Shown here: piece by piece, positions 15,575-24,328 of the stretch
Layout: every line of letters starts with the position of its first letter
Numbering within the stretch: position 1 is the first letter of the stretch
The notes under the pieces: generated by a model
What the model was told of the DNA's origin: nothing
What the model saw: the letters and a program-made list of their open reading frames with translations, nothing else
The model's database searches: none
Assembly (NCBI GenBank): GCA_964389475.1
Contig: CAYMFD010000048.1
Location: forward strand, 1-25,874
Direction of reading: 5' to 3'
Length of the DNA stretch: 25,874 nucleotides
Source of the DNA: CAYMFD01 sp964389475
GTDB lineage: Bacteria > Bacteroidota > Bacteroidia > Chitinophagales > Saprospiraceae
Position numbers and translations under genes: made by a program

Positions 15575-16285
15575 TCATCGTTTAGCACTGGGCGGGACAC
15601 TTGGTCGTACCTCTACCTTACTAGGCAGTGTACGTGGATGCATATCGATGAGATTTTCGACGATCTGTGCTACATCCTCCGGTTGTATCTTCCAGGCATC
15701 GGCATCACTAGGATGGTGCCCATTAAAATGTGTAGACACACTCCCTGGCATAATCGTCGACACTTTGACATCATACTTACGAAGGTCTAACATCACCGCC
15801 TGTGTAAATCCTACAAGACCGAACTTAGAAGCATTGTAGGCAGCTCCTTTTTCAAAAAAATTGGTACCTGCTAGACTGGCGATCGTTATGAGGTAGCCCT
15901 TACTCTCCTTGAGGGCCGGGATGGCAGCCTTGGTCGTATAAAATACACCACTCAGATTGATATCTATCACCTCATCCCACTGCTCTATGGTTAACTCATC
16001 AACGGGTGCGAAGTGGCCCACTCCCGCATTGGCGATGACATAGTCACAACTACCCCACGCAGCTACCATGCTGTCGACGAGTCGCTGCTGCGCAGCGAAG
16101 TCTCTTGCATCACAGGCGACACCCATAACCTTCGCCCCAGCGCCTTGCAGTTCTTGCTCTACAAAAGTAGCGGCTTCCTCTGACCTACTCGTAAATGCTA
16201 CGTTAACGCCACGAGCCAAAAAAGACTTGACAACCGCTAGACCTATACCCTTTGTCCCACCTGTTACGAGTGCTGATTTTCCCAT
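15575..16285 (-). CDS. Short-chain dehydrogenase/reductase (classical SDR)
   Basis: The 236-residue Rossmann-fold oxidoreductase is cytoplasmic. The cofactor motif is TGGTKGIG (8-15) and the NAG motif is at 86-88. The catalytic tetrad is N110, S137 (IASLAG), Y150 and K154 (YNASK). R34 in TSRS after beta-2 suggests NADP(H) rather than NAD(H). The C-terminal segment after MPGSVST is the substrate lid. The length and layout match 3-oxoacyl-ACP-reductase-like SDRs, but no fatty-acid genes are adjacent and the substrate cannot be named. The 98-base gap to katG suggests a separate unit on the same strand. Divergent from the small gene at 16377, sharing an AT-rich 91-base upstream region. Confidence 0.92.
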   Translation of the reverse strand: MGKSALVTGGTKGIGLAVVKSFLARGVNVAFTSRSEEAATFVEQELQGAGAKVMGVACDARDFAAQQRLVDSMVAAWGSCDYVIANAGVGHFAPVDELTIEQWDEVIDINLSGVFYTTKAAIPALKESKGYLITIASLAGTNFFEKGAAYNASKFGLVGFTQAVMLDLRKYDVKVSTIMPGSVSTHFNGHHPSDADAWKIQPEDVAQIVENLIDMHPRTLPSKVEVRPSVPPSAKR

Positions 16286-16376
16286 ATCCTTGTAAATGCT
16301 ATTATTGTATGAAAGTAACGGTAGGTGTTGGCAATTGTTTGATACCTGACAGATACATTATTAACAATTGATATAC

Positions 16377-16598
16377 ATGGCAGATAGATACAAAGTAGAG
16401 GTGATTTCTTACAAGGACGTAACCAACAAATGGGGTATGCTCGACCACGTCGTACTGGCCAACACTATAGAATTACTCGCCAATAAATATGATGGGGAGG
16501 GATACAGTATGACCAGGATGGAAACGATAGGAGCACCAACCATGCCATCTTACATGTTAATGTTTGAGCGGTACGACTTTGATGCGTCAGCGATTTAG
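16377..16598 (+). CDS. Small conserved-looking hypothetical protein, 73 aa
   Basis: I do not recognise this protein. From the ATG at 16377 (the in-frame TTG at 16368 is an unlikely start) it reads MADRYKVEVISYKDVTNKWG..., 73 residues, soluble, with no signal peptide or TM segment. Predicted alternation is strand, helix (LDHVVLANTIELLANKY), then a glycine-rich turn and two strands ending MLMFERYDFDASAI. It stands alone between the divergent SDR and the convergent LuxE-like gene. Balanced composition and a clean start support a real gene. Confidence 0.6.
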   Translation: MADRYKVEVISYKDVTNKWGMLDHVVLANTIELLANKYDGEGYSMTRMETIGAPTMPSYMLMFERYDFDASAI

Positions 16599-16603
16599 AT
16601 TGG

Positions 16604-16652
16604 TCGATTTGATTTATTTATCGATTCGTCGATTTGCTTATTTGTCGATTCG
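16604..16652. repeat. Degenerate TCGATTYG short repeats
   Basis: Directly after the small gene, TCGATTYG recurs at 16604, 16621, 16629 and 16645, with ATTTA/ATTTG fillers in between and continuing to ~16670. The repeats fill the gap between two convergent genes. Confidence 0.6.
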
Positions 16653-16670
16653 CCCATTTGCTCATTTGAG

Positions 16671-16707
16671 TCCAATTGAGCTGCGAGGTTGCGCCTCAGT
16701 AGCGGCT
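16671..16707. repeat. 37-base direct repeat, copy 1
   Basis: The unit starts TCCAATTGAGCTGCGAGG and ends CAGTAGCGGCT. It matches 16715-16751 at 35 of 37 positions with a 44-base period. GCTG-C-GAGG pairs with CCTC-AG-CAGC-like sequence around a TTGCG loop, giving a bulged hairpin. Confidence 0.8.
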
Positions 16708-16714
16708 CGACCAC

Positions 16715-16751
16715 TCCAATTGAGCTGCGAGGTTGCGCCTCAGCAGCGACT
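16715..16751. repeat. 37-base direct repeat, copy 2
   Basis: Second copy. Here GCTGC/GCAGC and GAGG/CCTC can form a 9-bp stem with one bulged A around TTGCG. It ends 7 bases before the stop of the convergent LuxE-like gene, so it may serve as a bidirectional 3' end structure. Confidence 0.8.
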
Positions 16752-16758
16752 CTCGGCA

Positions 16759-17736
16759 TCAGACGACCTCACTTAAAAGTAAATTACAGCCTCTCGCCTC
16801 TGCGTGATCTACCCTACCAACAATCTCAAAGCCGCCGTCACGGCGCATACGGCCTAGGTCTTGAGTAGCGATGAATGCACAGGTATTGACATTCTTACTA
16901 TCGAATACATGGATGATCCCTGTACGGCCTATCGGGCAAATCGCTAGGGGGTCGGTCAGCTCTCGTACATGCACGTGCATGGTCGCCGAAGGATAAAAGA
17001 CGCCTTCACCAGTGCTGTATGCCTGAGACAATAGCTCCGTCATACCATACTCGCTGTGTATATCGCCCACACCATAAGAAGCCTTAAGTATAGTGTGCAG
17101 CTCATGCTTAGGTAGTTCGGCTCTAGTTCCTTTCATACCACCAGTCTCCACGATAATGAGGTCAGGCCAGTCCTCTATGTCGTATAAATCACCGAAGTCT
17201 AGCAAGGCATACGTCACCCCCCACAAAACAGTCTGCTTGCCTGCCGCATGACACTTGTGCAAGGTCGCCAAGAGTTCCTCCACATTACGTAGGTAAAAAC
17301 CACTCTCGCTGTGGCTCGAGACATCAACAAAGTGCTGTAGCATGGTGATCAGCGAAGAACCCTCCCGATCTAAATAACTCGGTAGTAGGCCTAGGAATAC
17401 GTAGTCCTCGACAGGACCATAAACTGCCTCAAATGCCTGTCTACAGTTGTCAAGATAGCTAGCCTCACTACGTACTAGATGGCGACTCTGCGTACCGCCC
17501 GTACCGCTGCTCGAGTATACGATCTCTGGCTGCCAGTCACCCGTCATGACGGTGTGGTGCTTCCATGCTGAGATGGGCAAGAAAGGCATCTCACCGATCT
17601 TGCGATACTGACGATCAGACATATGCATATTATCTACGAATGACCGGTATAGCGGATTGTCCCGGTACTGAATATCGTATATAGACAACGCCTCCTCAAG
17701 GAGGTCTTTGGGCTTATATGTCGTAGGCGAATTCAT
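16759..17736 (-). CDS. LuxE-like acyl-protein synthetase / adenylate-forming enzyme
   Basis: The 325-residue soluble protein resembles the LuxE family, which activates a fatty acid as acyl-AMP and passes it to a protein cysteine or another acceptor. Visible motifs are the nucleotide-binding loop VYSSSGTGGTQSRH (SSSGTGG 75-81), the core adenylation motif SEYGMTE (228-234), TQDLG (291-295) and GRVD (307-310). The large C-terminal swinging domain of acyl-CoA ligases is absent, as is normal for LuxE. LuxC/LuxD partners are missing, so bioluminescence is not implied. Bacteroidota carry stand-alone members usually labelled acyl transferase; the acyl acceptor is unknown. The start ATG is 7 bases from a perfect -7 box (17744-17751), implying a very short leader. 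Confidence 0.82.
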   Translation of the reverse strand: MNSPTTYKPKDLLEEALSIYDIQYRDNPLYRSFVDNMHMSDRQYRKIGEMPFLPISAWKHHTVMTGDWQPEIVYSSSGTGGTQSRHLVRSEASYLDNCRQAFEAVYGPVEDYVFLGLLPSYLDREGSSLITMLQHFVDVSSHSESGFYLRNVEELLATLHKCHAAGKQTVLWGVTYALLDFGDLYDIEDWPDLIIVETGGMKGTRAELPKHELHTILKASYGVGDIHSEYGMTELLSQAYSTGEGVFYPSATMHVHVRELTDPLAICPIGRTGIIHVFDSKNVNTCAFIATQDLGRMRRDGGFEIVGRVDHAEARGCNLLLSEVV

Positions 17737-17743
17737 CTAGGCA

Positions 17744-17751
17744 CAAAAATA
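17744..17751 (-). promoter_or_regulatory. TAnnTTTG -7 promoter element for the LuxE-like gene
   Basis: The minus strand reads TATTTTTG, a full match to the Bacteroidota sigma-A -7 consensus, 7 bases before the ATG. No TTTG -33 box is seen at the usual distance. The leader would be nearly absent. Confidence 0.5.
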
Positions 17752-17830
17752 GGTCGCTTAGGCTTAGTAGCCTCATATGGGGCAAAATGGTCGTATCTTG
17801 CCACTCTTGAGCAAACAAGACACCTTAGAC

Positions 17831-18340
17831 ATGGATCTAGCGACTAGCCGATACATCATACTTACAGCCCTACTCCTAGCGATGATCACCATCTGGTCTA
17901 GCTGTGTGACAGCGCCAGACTTCGACGATACACCGGTGCTAGAGTTTGTGAGCTTTAGCAAATCGAGCATGATACAGAGTACCATCGGTACAGATACGGT
18001 CGTCATGACCCTCCGATTTACAGATGGTGACGGCGACGTAGGCGTACCTGATGGTGACCCTAACCAAAACATCGAGCTCATAGACAGGCGGACAAACTTT
18101 AGATATGCCACCTTTAGCACGCCAGAGATACCCGCCGAGGGGGTAGGCAATGGTATCGACGTGCAGGTCCGCATACTTCTGCTCAACGACTGCTGCGTCT
18201 ATGACGACCCATCGATACCTGCCTGCACACCCCTGGATGAAATGAATGAGCTAAGCTTTGACATAACGATCAAAGATCAAGCAGGCAATGTAAGTAACAT
18301 AGTGACCAGTCCCGTGATCAACTTGATCTGTGGCAACTAG
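17831..18340 (+). CDS. Small lipoprotein with DGDGD acidic stretch
   Basis: The product is a 169-residue exported lipoprotein of unknown function. From the ATG at 17831 the signal peptide is MDLATSRYIILTALLLAMIT with lipobox WSSC, putting the lipidated cysteine at ~25. An in-frame ATG at 17777 would add 18 polar residues before the signal and is less likely. The mature part is beta-rich with RFTDGDGDVGVPDGDP (~residues 61-76), an acidic calcium-loop-like segment common in Saprospiraceae surface lipoproteins. It also has paired cysteines CC near 120 and further cysteines at CTPL and the C-terminal ICGN. It is divergent from the LuxE-like gene across a 94-base gap. No terminator was recognised in 18341-18477. 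Confidence 0.75.
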   Translation: MDLATSRYIILTALLLAMITIWSSCVTAPDFDDTPVLEFVSFSKSSMIQSTIGTDTVVMTLRFTDGDGDVGVPDGDPNQNIELIDRRTNFRYATFSTPEIPAEGVGNGIDVQVRILLLNDCCVYDDPSIPACTPLDEMNELSFDITIKDQAGNVSNIVTSPVINLICGN

Positions 18341-18477
18341 CAACGATTAACTTATCTGGAACAGTGACACAGCTTGTATACCTCATTTTGTAGGTTTATA
18401 GGGATTCGTAAGCGACGACGCAGGCAGTCAATTTGGGAACCCACTCTATCCAGCAGATCTTCAGATAAAGCACCCCA

Positions 18478-20061
18478 CTAACCCCCCTCAATCCTCACCC
18501 TGCTGAGGTCTAGCATATTGACTGCATTGGACGATAGGCCAGCGACTCGCTGTGCTGTAAACTGCGCCTTCTCATCATAGAAGAGCAGTATCATGGCCGC
18601 ATCATTGACGATGAGGCTATCCATCCGCTTAAAGAGCTGTAGCCGTATACCAGGATCACTCTCCTGGATGGACTGCTCATACAGACGATCGAAGTCGGGG
18701 TTACTGTATCGTGTATAGTTAGGCGGCGCGGGTAACTCACTGTAGAATAGACACATATAGGACTCGGCGTCAGGATAGTCGGCAATCCAGCTAGCCCGAA
18801 AGAGCTGTATATCACCCTGTCTCATAGCTTCACGCAGGTAGGCAGCCTCTACAACCTCTATCTCCACATTGATACCGATTTTCTGCCATTGATTACGGAT
18901 ATAGGTACATACGTCTAGGTAGTCGGCATTGGTCTTTAGAGTTACATCCACCTGCTCATAGCCCGCCTCCTGTAAGAGTTGCTGAGCCTCAGCTATATCA
19001 TAGGAGTAACCATCTACCAGGCCGTGACCTGGTAGTCCCCGCGGTATGGCACCAGCACTTGCGGGCTGGCCGACATTATTACGTAGTGTAGCCAACATGG
19101 TCTCTCTATCGATGGCGTAGTTCATTGCCTGACGTACTCGTACATCAGCTAGTGGGCCTGTCGTATCGCTGTGATTAAAGCCTACGTACTCTAGGTTGAG
19201 ATAGGGCGACTTGATATAATTGAGGCGGTCTTTGTACTTGGGCTGGAGGGTTCCTTCCTTAGTGAGGAGGTCATCGATAAAGCTAGACTCAAGGCCATTA
19301 AAAAAGTCGATGTTACCAGCTAGCAAGTCCAGAAATGCGATCTTCTTATCCCCGACGAAGGAGATCTTGACACCATCGATGTAGGGCAGATCTTCCACGT
19401 AGTAGTTGGTCGAGGCATTGAGGTAGATGGCCTGATTGGGTACCCATCGCTTGAGCCTAAAGGGGCCGCTACCGACTGGGTGCTGCCGCCACCTATCGCC
19501 GTAGTGCTCCACGGCCTCACGGGGCACCACGTTACAGTACTGCATCGTCAGTATCCCAAGCATAGGCGCAAATGGTCGATCGAGGTGCAGTACAAAAGTA
19601 GAATCATTAGGTGCCTCGAATGGACTATCTGCACGTACACGACCTCTGAAAATCCAGGATCCTGGTGAGCCGACATCGGGGCTGATGATACGGTCTAAGC
19701 TGTATACGACATCCGACGCCACTACCCGCCTAGGTGACTGATCTCCCCAGCACACATCATCATGCCAGTACACATCGTCTCGCAGATCAAACGTGTAGGT
19801 AAGACCATCCTCAGAGATATCCCAAGTCTTGGCAATAGAGGGTACCACTTGTAGGTTGCTATCAAGCTCTACGAGTCCATCAAAGAGCTGATTGGTAATC
19901 CACATCACATTATTAGACCTAGCAAAGGCTGGGTCTAGCGTCATGACGTTATTCTCCTCATTGTACCTAAATACGTCGTACTCTGGCTGACCGTCTTTCT
20001 GACCACACGCCACTAGCAGGCAGACGATCATCGCTGAGATCAGCAGGCTAGCATTTGTCAT
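18478..20061 (-). CDS. ABC-type solute-binding lipoprotein, family 5 (OppA/DppA-like)
   Basis: The 527-residue periplasmic binding protein has lipobox LVAC with the lipidated cysteine at 19. Family-5 hallmarks are LDPAFARSNNVMWITNQLFDGLVELD, VVPSIAKTWDISEDGLTYTFDLRDDVYWHDD, VVYSLDRI, VGSGPFRLKRW, VRQAMNYAIDRE and, near the C-terminus, ASWIADYPDAESYMCLFYS. Length is typical. The ligand is expected to be a peptide, nickel chelate or similar, but cannot be deduced. A family member needs two permeases and two ATPases, and none is encoded here; the gene lies 37 bases after the aspartokinase on the same strand. It is probably co-transcribed with lysC, with a permease complex elsewhere. Confidence 0.92.
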   Translation of the reverse strand: MTNASLLISAMIVCLLVACGQKDGQPEYDVFRYNEENNVMTLDPAFARSNNVMWITNQLFDGLVELDSNLQVVPSIAKTWDISEDGLTYTFDLRDDVYWHDDVCWGDQSPRRVVASDVVYSLDRIISPDVGSPGSWIFRGRVRADSPFEAPNDSTFVLHLDRPFAPMLGILTMQYCNVVPREAVEHYGDRWRQHPVGSGPFRLKRWVPNQAIYLNASTNYYVEDLPYIDGVKISFVGDKKIAFLDLLAGNIDFFNGLESSFIDDLLTKEGTLQPKYKDRLNYIKSPYLNLEYVGFNHSDTTGPLADVRVRQAMNYAIDRETMLATLRNNVGQPASAGAIPRGLPGHGLVDGYSYDIAEAQQLLQEAGYEQVDVTLKTNADYLDVCTYIRNQWQKIGINVEIEVVEAAYLREAMRQGDIQLFRASWIADYPDAESYMCLFYSELPAPPNYTRYSNPDFDRLYEQSIQESDPGIRLQLFKRMDSLIVNDAAMILLFYDEKAQFTAQRVAGLSSNAVNMLDLSRVRIEGG

Positions 20062-20098
20062 ATAGGTACGATTAGTGTCCTCATCATTACACCAGAGA

Positions 20099-21382
20099 CT
20101 ACTTGCGTACTAGAGGCGGCACATCTTTAATTACCATCTGATGCGTATTGCGCAAGGTCTCCTCGTACATCACCATCTTACCCTCAGTCAGACGATTGAT
20201 GGTCGCTTGGTCATAGTGCCTGACGGTTACCAGCTCCAGGTCGCTCTCCACATCTACGTCAAAGGACGTCCGTAGGTCGGCTACCAATAGCTCGAGTTTG
20301 CTGGCTACCGTATTGGTGCTCATCGTAAATGATATAGCGGTATTTCGCATCATATTGACTTTGATATGGTACTTATCTAGCAACCTGAAAATCTCCTTGA
20401 GGTGTTGCTCTGCCACAAAACTAAAGTCACGCGTCTTGATATATAACATCGACTGATCGGCCTCCACGACGATCATAGGCGGATACGTCATCGCACCATC
20501 ATCGTTGATCAGTGTACCCTCACTATCAGGCTGCATGTAAGGCCTTACGTGTAGGTGGATAGACTTGTTCTGTAGGGGTTTGATCGTTTTGGGGTGGATC
20601 ACTTTAGCACCATAATAGGTCATCTCGATCGCCTCTCGATAGCTCAGTCGATCTATCTTGATGGTATTGTCAAATAGCCGTGGATCCGCCGTGAGGATAC
20701 CCGGCACATCTTTCCAAATATGCATACTCTCCACATCGAGGCAGTAGCTAAATATACCCGCCGAGTAGTCAGAGCCTTCCCGCCCGAGAGTCGTCGTATT
20801 ATTATCCCTTGTACTACCGATAAATCCTTGAGTTATGACGACTCGGTGATCTACCTGTAAGTCAGACACTTGCTTAGTTATTCTTTCTTGGGTCAAGGCA
20901 AAGTCGACACTAGCAGCGCGGTGTCGCTCATCTGTCACGATGACCGCTCTGGCGTCTAGGTAGGCCGCCTGTGCACCTTGGGCTACAACGGCTGCATGCA
21001 AGAGTGTGCTACTGGCCATCTCCCCTATGGAGACGATCTGGTCGTAGAGGTAGTCGTAAGGATCATGGACATCATCCTCGATGATCCAGTCTATCTCTAC
21101 GAAGTGGTCATTGAGCCTATGCATAGTCTCCTCGGCCTCATCACCCAGGATGGCTCGCGCCGCCTCGAAGTGACTTTGTCTAAGCTTAGCTAGTAGTTCG
21201 ATGGCGGTGGCTTGATCGCCATTGTAGTACGTATTAAGCACCTCTTCTAGGGCATTGGTCGTCTTGCCCATGGCGGATACGACGACAACGAGTGGTCCAG
21301 TAGTATCTGCGATGATACGAGCGACATGCTTGATCGAAGCGGCATCCTTGACTGAGGCACCACCGAATTTATAGACCACCAT
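20099..21382 (-). CDS. lysC: Aspartate kinase (monofunctional)
   Basis: The enzyme phosphorylates L-aspartate with ATP, the first step toward lysine, threonine and methionine. The 427-residue product starts MVVYKFGGASV with the KFGG nucleotide motif at 5-8. Further family motifs are VVVVSAMGKTTNAL (~32-45), TTLGREGSDYSA (197-208), IWKDVPGILTADPR (222-235) and EMTYYGAKVIHPKT. Residues ~310-427 form the ACT-domain part that senses amino-acid effectors. No homoserine dehydrogenase is fused. The frame is open to 21631, but the ATG at 21380-21382 is the family start and has a perfect -7 box 30 bases upstream (21412-21419). The 3' neighbour, a binding lipoprotein, follows after 37 bases. Confidence 0.95.
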   Translation of the reverse strand: MVVYKFGGASVKDAASIKHVARIIADTTGPLVVVVSAMGKTTNALEEVLNTYYNGDQATAIELLAKLRQSHFEAARAILGDEAEETMHRLNDHFVEIDWIIEDDVHDPYDYLYDQIVSIGEMASSTLLHAAVVAQGAQAAYLDARAVIVTDERHRAASVDFALTQERITKQVSDLQVDHRVVITQGFIGSTRDNNTTTLGREGSDYSAGIFSYCLDVESMHIWKDVPGILTADPRLFDNTIKIDRLSYREAIEMTYYGAKVIHPKTIKPLQNKSIHLHVRPYMQPDSEGTLINDDGAMTYPPMIVVEADQSMLYIKTRDFSFVAEQHLKEIFRLLDKYHIKVNMMRNTAISFTMSTNTVASKLELLVADLRTSFDVDVESDLELVTVRHYDQATINRLTEGKMVMYEETLRNTHQMVIKDVPPLVRK

Positions 21383-21411
21383 AATCTTGCTGATTTTTCT
21401 TTCTAAGTTGG

Positions 21412-21419
21412 CAAAAGTA
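21412..21419 (-). promoter_or_regulatory. TAnnTTTG -7 promoter element for lysC
   Basis: The minus strand reads TACTTTTG, a full consensus match, 29 bases upstream of the lysC ATG, an ordinary leader length. No clear TTTG -33 box is visible. The rest of 21383-21627 shows no gene; GATCAT-gatgat-ATGATC (21586-21603) is a small hairpin after the receptor stop without a T-run. Confidence 0.6.
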
Positions 21420-21627
21420 CGACGTAGCCGTGTGATGCCCTTCTTCACATTAAAGCGAAATAACAGAAATGCTAGCAGATGGATCACCACTACCTCTAAG
21501 AAAAAAGGACAAGACATGGCCAAGTGGCATCCCAGCCGATAAGAAGCTAGCAAAGTGAACGAAGACTGCGAGGATGTAGAAAGAGGATCATGATGATATG
21601 ATCGACACTCCTGCAAGCTGACCATCC

Positions 21628-24294
21628 TCAAAAATCGTAAGAGAAATTAACAGATGGAATGAAGGGAAATAAGCTGACCTGCCTAAACTCTCTGACATCG
21701 TTGAGCTCATCATCAAAGAGGTAGATATAGTAGGGATTATACCTATTGTAAATATTGTAGAGAGACAGGCTAGCAATGAAGTCACCGCCTCCGTCAACAG
21801 CCGTCCTATAGTTAGCCCGCAAGTCTAGGTGGTGGTAGGCAGGCAACCTAAAATCATTGCGTGGACCAGGCAGGAGTATCGCCCCACCCTCTCCGTCTGA
21901 TATCTCGGTAAGGGCTAGGGTTATAGCATTGCCCGTACCGTACACAAAGCTGGCCGTGACGTCAAAATGGTCACTCACAAAGTATCGCAACCCTATGTTA
22001 AAGTCATGGGTCCTATCAAACCTAAATGGAAATGCCGCTCCGTTATTGACGTCATCAAATCGTCGATCATTACGACTCAAGCTATACGCAAACCAACCTC
22101 GCAGGTCACCCAGCGGCTTATCTACTCGTACCTCCAGACCTCTTGCTAGTCCTGACCCTACGGACACTCGCTCCTCCCACTCTCGGTTTTGGACTTCGAC
22201 TGGGACGATATTGTCATTATTGAGAATGGTATAAAAGAGGTCTAGCGGATTGCTATACTCGAGCAGGTTACGCTGCTGCTTGACATACATAGCGGCCGAT
22301 ATATCTAGGCCGATAGCTGTACTCCGATTGTACCGCAAACTGAGCTGATCAGATATCTCAGGAGCGATCTCATCGGTACTGGGCACCCACAAGTCAGATG
22401 GTAGGCCGATGCCAGGGTTAACAAGTAAGTGAACATTCTGGGTCATGCGGCTAGCACTCAGACTTACTGACGATCTCGCCCCAAAGGACTTTCGCACCAG
22501 TAGTCGTGGTTCTAGGTATAAGTACCGAGCTTTTTCATCGGTGACGAAACCTGTAAGGCGCAAACCTCCCTTGACGAACCACCTATTAGCCAAGGATACC
22601 TCATTGCTGATATGTGCTGCCCACTCTAGCGTATTGTAAGTCCTACTGCTATCCTCTAGCGTAGTAGTGGCCGTATTTTCTCTAGTATTGGTACTCTTGA
22701 TAACCGGCCGGTATTCGTGATCTACGAGACCTGCCCCGAAGGTCAGCTTGTGATCAGTAGAGGCAAAGTAGTCCGCCGTCCACGACAGACTATTGTCCTG
22801 GATACCGCTCGTACTGTTGACCGATAGGCTACGTGACGAACCATCTACACCTATAAACTGCCTAAACTCATAGATGCTGCTGCTACCATAACTGTAATCT
22901 AGCGAACCTGCATGACCCCTGATCAACCACTTGTCACCGACTACCTGCTCATAGTTAAGGGCATATAGCTCGCTGCCCCAGGTCAGCGCATTATCCTCTT
23001 GTAGCGAAAAGAAATCACCACCCTCGTTGTCCGTCCTATTCTCTGAGATCAGCTGGACGTCATCACTCCCTCGATAGACTGTAAAGCTGAGTCTGCTGGT
23101 CGGTGTAAACCTATGGCTCAGTTTAAATGTCAAGTCAGAGTACGCTAGATCTAGATCGTCATACTGGGTCTCTGGAGGCAGTATCTGATCTAGGAAACCA
23201 TTGACCCAACTGGTCTTGGCCGACAGATTAAAGGCCGTCTTACCCTCGACCAAGGGTCCCTCTAGGTGGACTCCTCCACCGAAAACCCCCATATCTACCG
23301 ATCCCTGCACAGCCTTATAGTGTCCATCCTTGAGATGTATATCCAGCACAGACGACATCCTGCCGCCATACCGAGCATCAAAACCCTCGGACGTGAGGGT
23401 CGCATCTCGTATACTTTTGCCATTAAATATGCTAGCTATACCTGCCGTATGGGACACCTCATACATCGCCACCCCATCGAGTAGGATGAGGTTCTGATCG
23501 GGAGTACCACCACGGACGTAAAATCCACTCTGCCCTTCTCCGCCAGACTGTACACTCGCGGCAGCCTTGACGCCTTGCAAGATATCGAGCTCTCCGCTGA
23601 GGGAGGCATACGCAGCGAGTTCGTCAAGGTCGAGGGGGTTTCTCTCCGGTTGCGACTTATCTGCAAGGCGGCGACCCTCGATAATGACGGGAGCTATACG
23701 AGCACCAGGCAGGAGGCTCACGTCCAGCTGCATATCACGACCACGAGGTACTACTACGGTCGTATCACTATATCCTAGATAACTTACGAGGAGACTACCG
23801 AGATCGGTCCTTACCTTGATATTGTAGTAGCCCACATTGTTGGTATAGCTGTACGTATTGGCAAGGACGTCTACCACGAGGGCACCCGCTAGGACCTCGC
23901 CTGTCTCGACATCTCGGATGTAACCATAGAGGCGGCGGTACGTAACCTCTGACACACCCTGCACGACCACCACGATCTTGTCCTGTGATGGTAGGTACAC
24001 CTTATCGTAGTCTAGGAATAGTACATCAAGGTACTCACGGATAGACAAAACATCTTGATCGACAGTGACCGCAACATTGTCAAAACGACTAGAACTGTAA
24101 CTTATGCTCTGTGTGACCTGCTGGTCGATATAGTCTAGGTGATTTTGGATATTGCCCGACTCTGGCATCACCCGTACGATCTGTGACAGCGGGTCTCCCT
24201 CCTCTTGTGCAACGACCGTCGACACAAGGCATAGGAGTAGCGCTACGATCATATATCGTAGGCTCAAAACCATATAGCCGACTAGCTCATGCAT
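21628..24294 (-). CDS. TonB-dependent outer-membrane receptor with signalling-type N-terminus
   Basis: The 888-residue outer-membrane transporter has a signal peptide at ~1-30 (cleavage after VVAQ). Residues ~45-112 look like the STN/secretin-TonB short domain used by FecA-type receptors to talk to FecR. Residues ~122-182 are a carboxypeptidase-regulatory-like beta-sandwich (LYGYIRDVETGEVLAGALV...GYYNIKV). The plug spans ~224-325 (GFYVRGGTPDQNLILLDGV, DARYGGRMSSVLDI), then a ~550-residue barrel ending in VNFSYDF with a terminal phenylalanine. It sits 34 bases after the FecR gene in a sigma-FecR-receptor operon, so the ligand should switch on its own uptake genes. No SusD partner is present, so this is not a standard SusCD glycan porter. 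The ligand is unknown. Confidence 0.92.
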   Translation of the reverse strand: MHELVGYMVLSLRYMIVALLLCLVSTVVAQEEGDPLSQIVRVMPESGNIQNHLDYIDQQVTQSISYSSSRFDNVAVTVDQDVLSIREYLDVLFLDYDKVYLPSQDKIVVVVQGVSEVTYRRLYGYIRDVETGEVLAGALVVDVLANTYSYTNNVGYYNIKVRTDLGSLLVSYLGYSDTTVVVPRGRDMQLDVSLLPGARIAPVIIEGRRLADKSQPERNPLDLDELAAYASLSGELDILQGVKAAASVQSGGEGQSGFYVRGGTPDQNLILLDGVAMYEVSHTAGIASIFNGKSIRDATLTSEGFDARYGGRMSSVLDIHLKDGHYKAVQGSVDMGVFGGGVHLEGPLVEGKTAFNLSAKTSWVNGFLDQILPPETQYDDLDLAYSDLTFKLSHRFTPTSRLSFTVYRGSDDVQLISENRTDNEGGDFFSLQEDNALTWGSELYALNYEQVVGDKWLIRGHAGSLDYSYGSSSIYEFRQFIGVDGSSRSLSVNSTSGIQDNSLSWTADYFASTDHKLTFGAGLVDHEYRPVIKSTNTRENTATTTLEDSSRTYNTLEWAAHISNEVSLANRWFVKGGLRLTGFVTDEKARYLYLEPRLLVRKSFGARSSVSLSASRMTQNVHLLVNPGIGLPSDLWVPSTDEIAPEISDQLSLRYNRSTAIGLDISAAMYVKQQRNLLEYSNPLDLFYTILNNDNIVPVEVQNREWEERVSVGSGLARGLEVRVDKPLGDLRGWFAYSLSRNDRRFDDVNNGAAFPFRFDRTHDFNIGLRYFVSDHFDVTASFVYGTGNAITLALTEISDGEGGAILLPGPRNDFRLPAYHHLDLRANYRTAVDGGGDFIASLSLYNIYNRYNPYYIYLFDDELNDVREFRQVSLFPFIPSVNFSYDF

Positions 24295-24328
24295 GATACT
24301 AAGTTACGGCCTTATCTGAGGATAGTGG

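Noticed and set aside
16759..17736. Luciferase (lux) operon
   Set aside because: Only a LuxE-like gene is present; luxA, luxB, luxC and luxD are absent.
21383..21631. N-terminal extension of aspartokinase to 510 residues
   Set aside because: The extra 83 residues have no family counterpart and the perfect -7 promoter box lies inside them, upstream of the normal MVVYKFGG start.
21628..24294. SusC-type glycan porter
   Set aside because: No SusD-like lipoprotein gene follows; the receptor is paired with sigma and FecR and has a signalling-type N-terminus.
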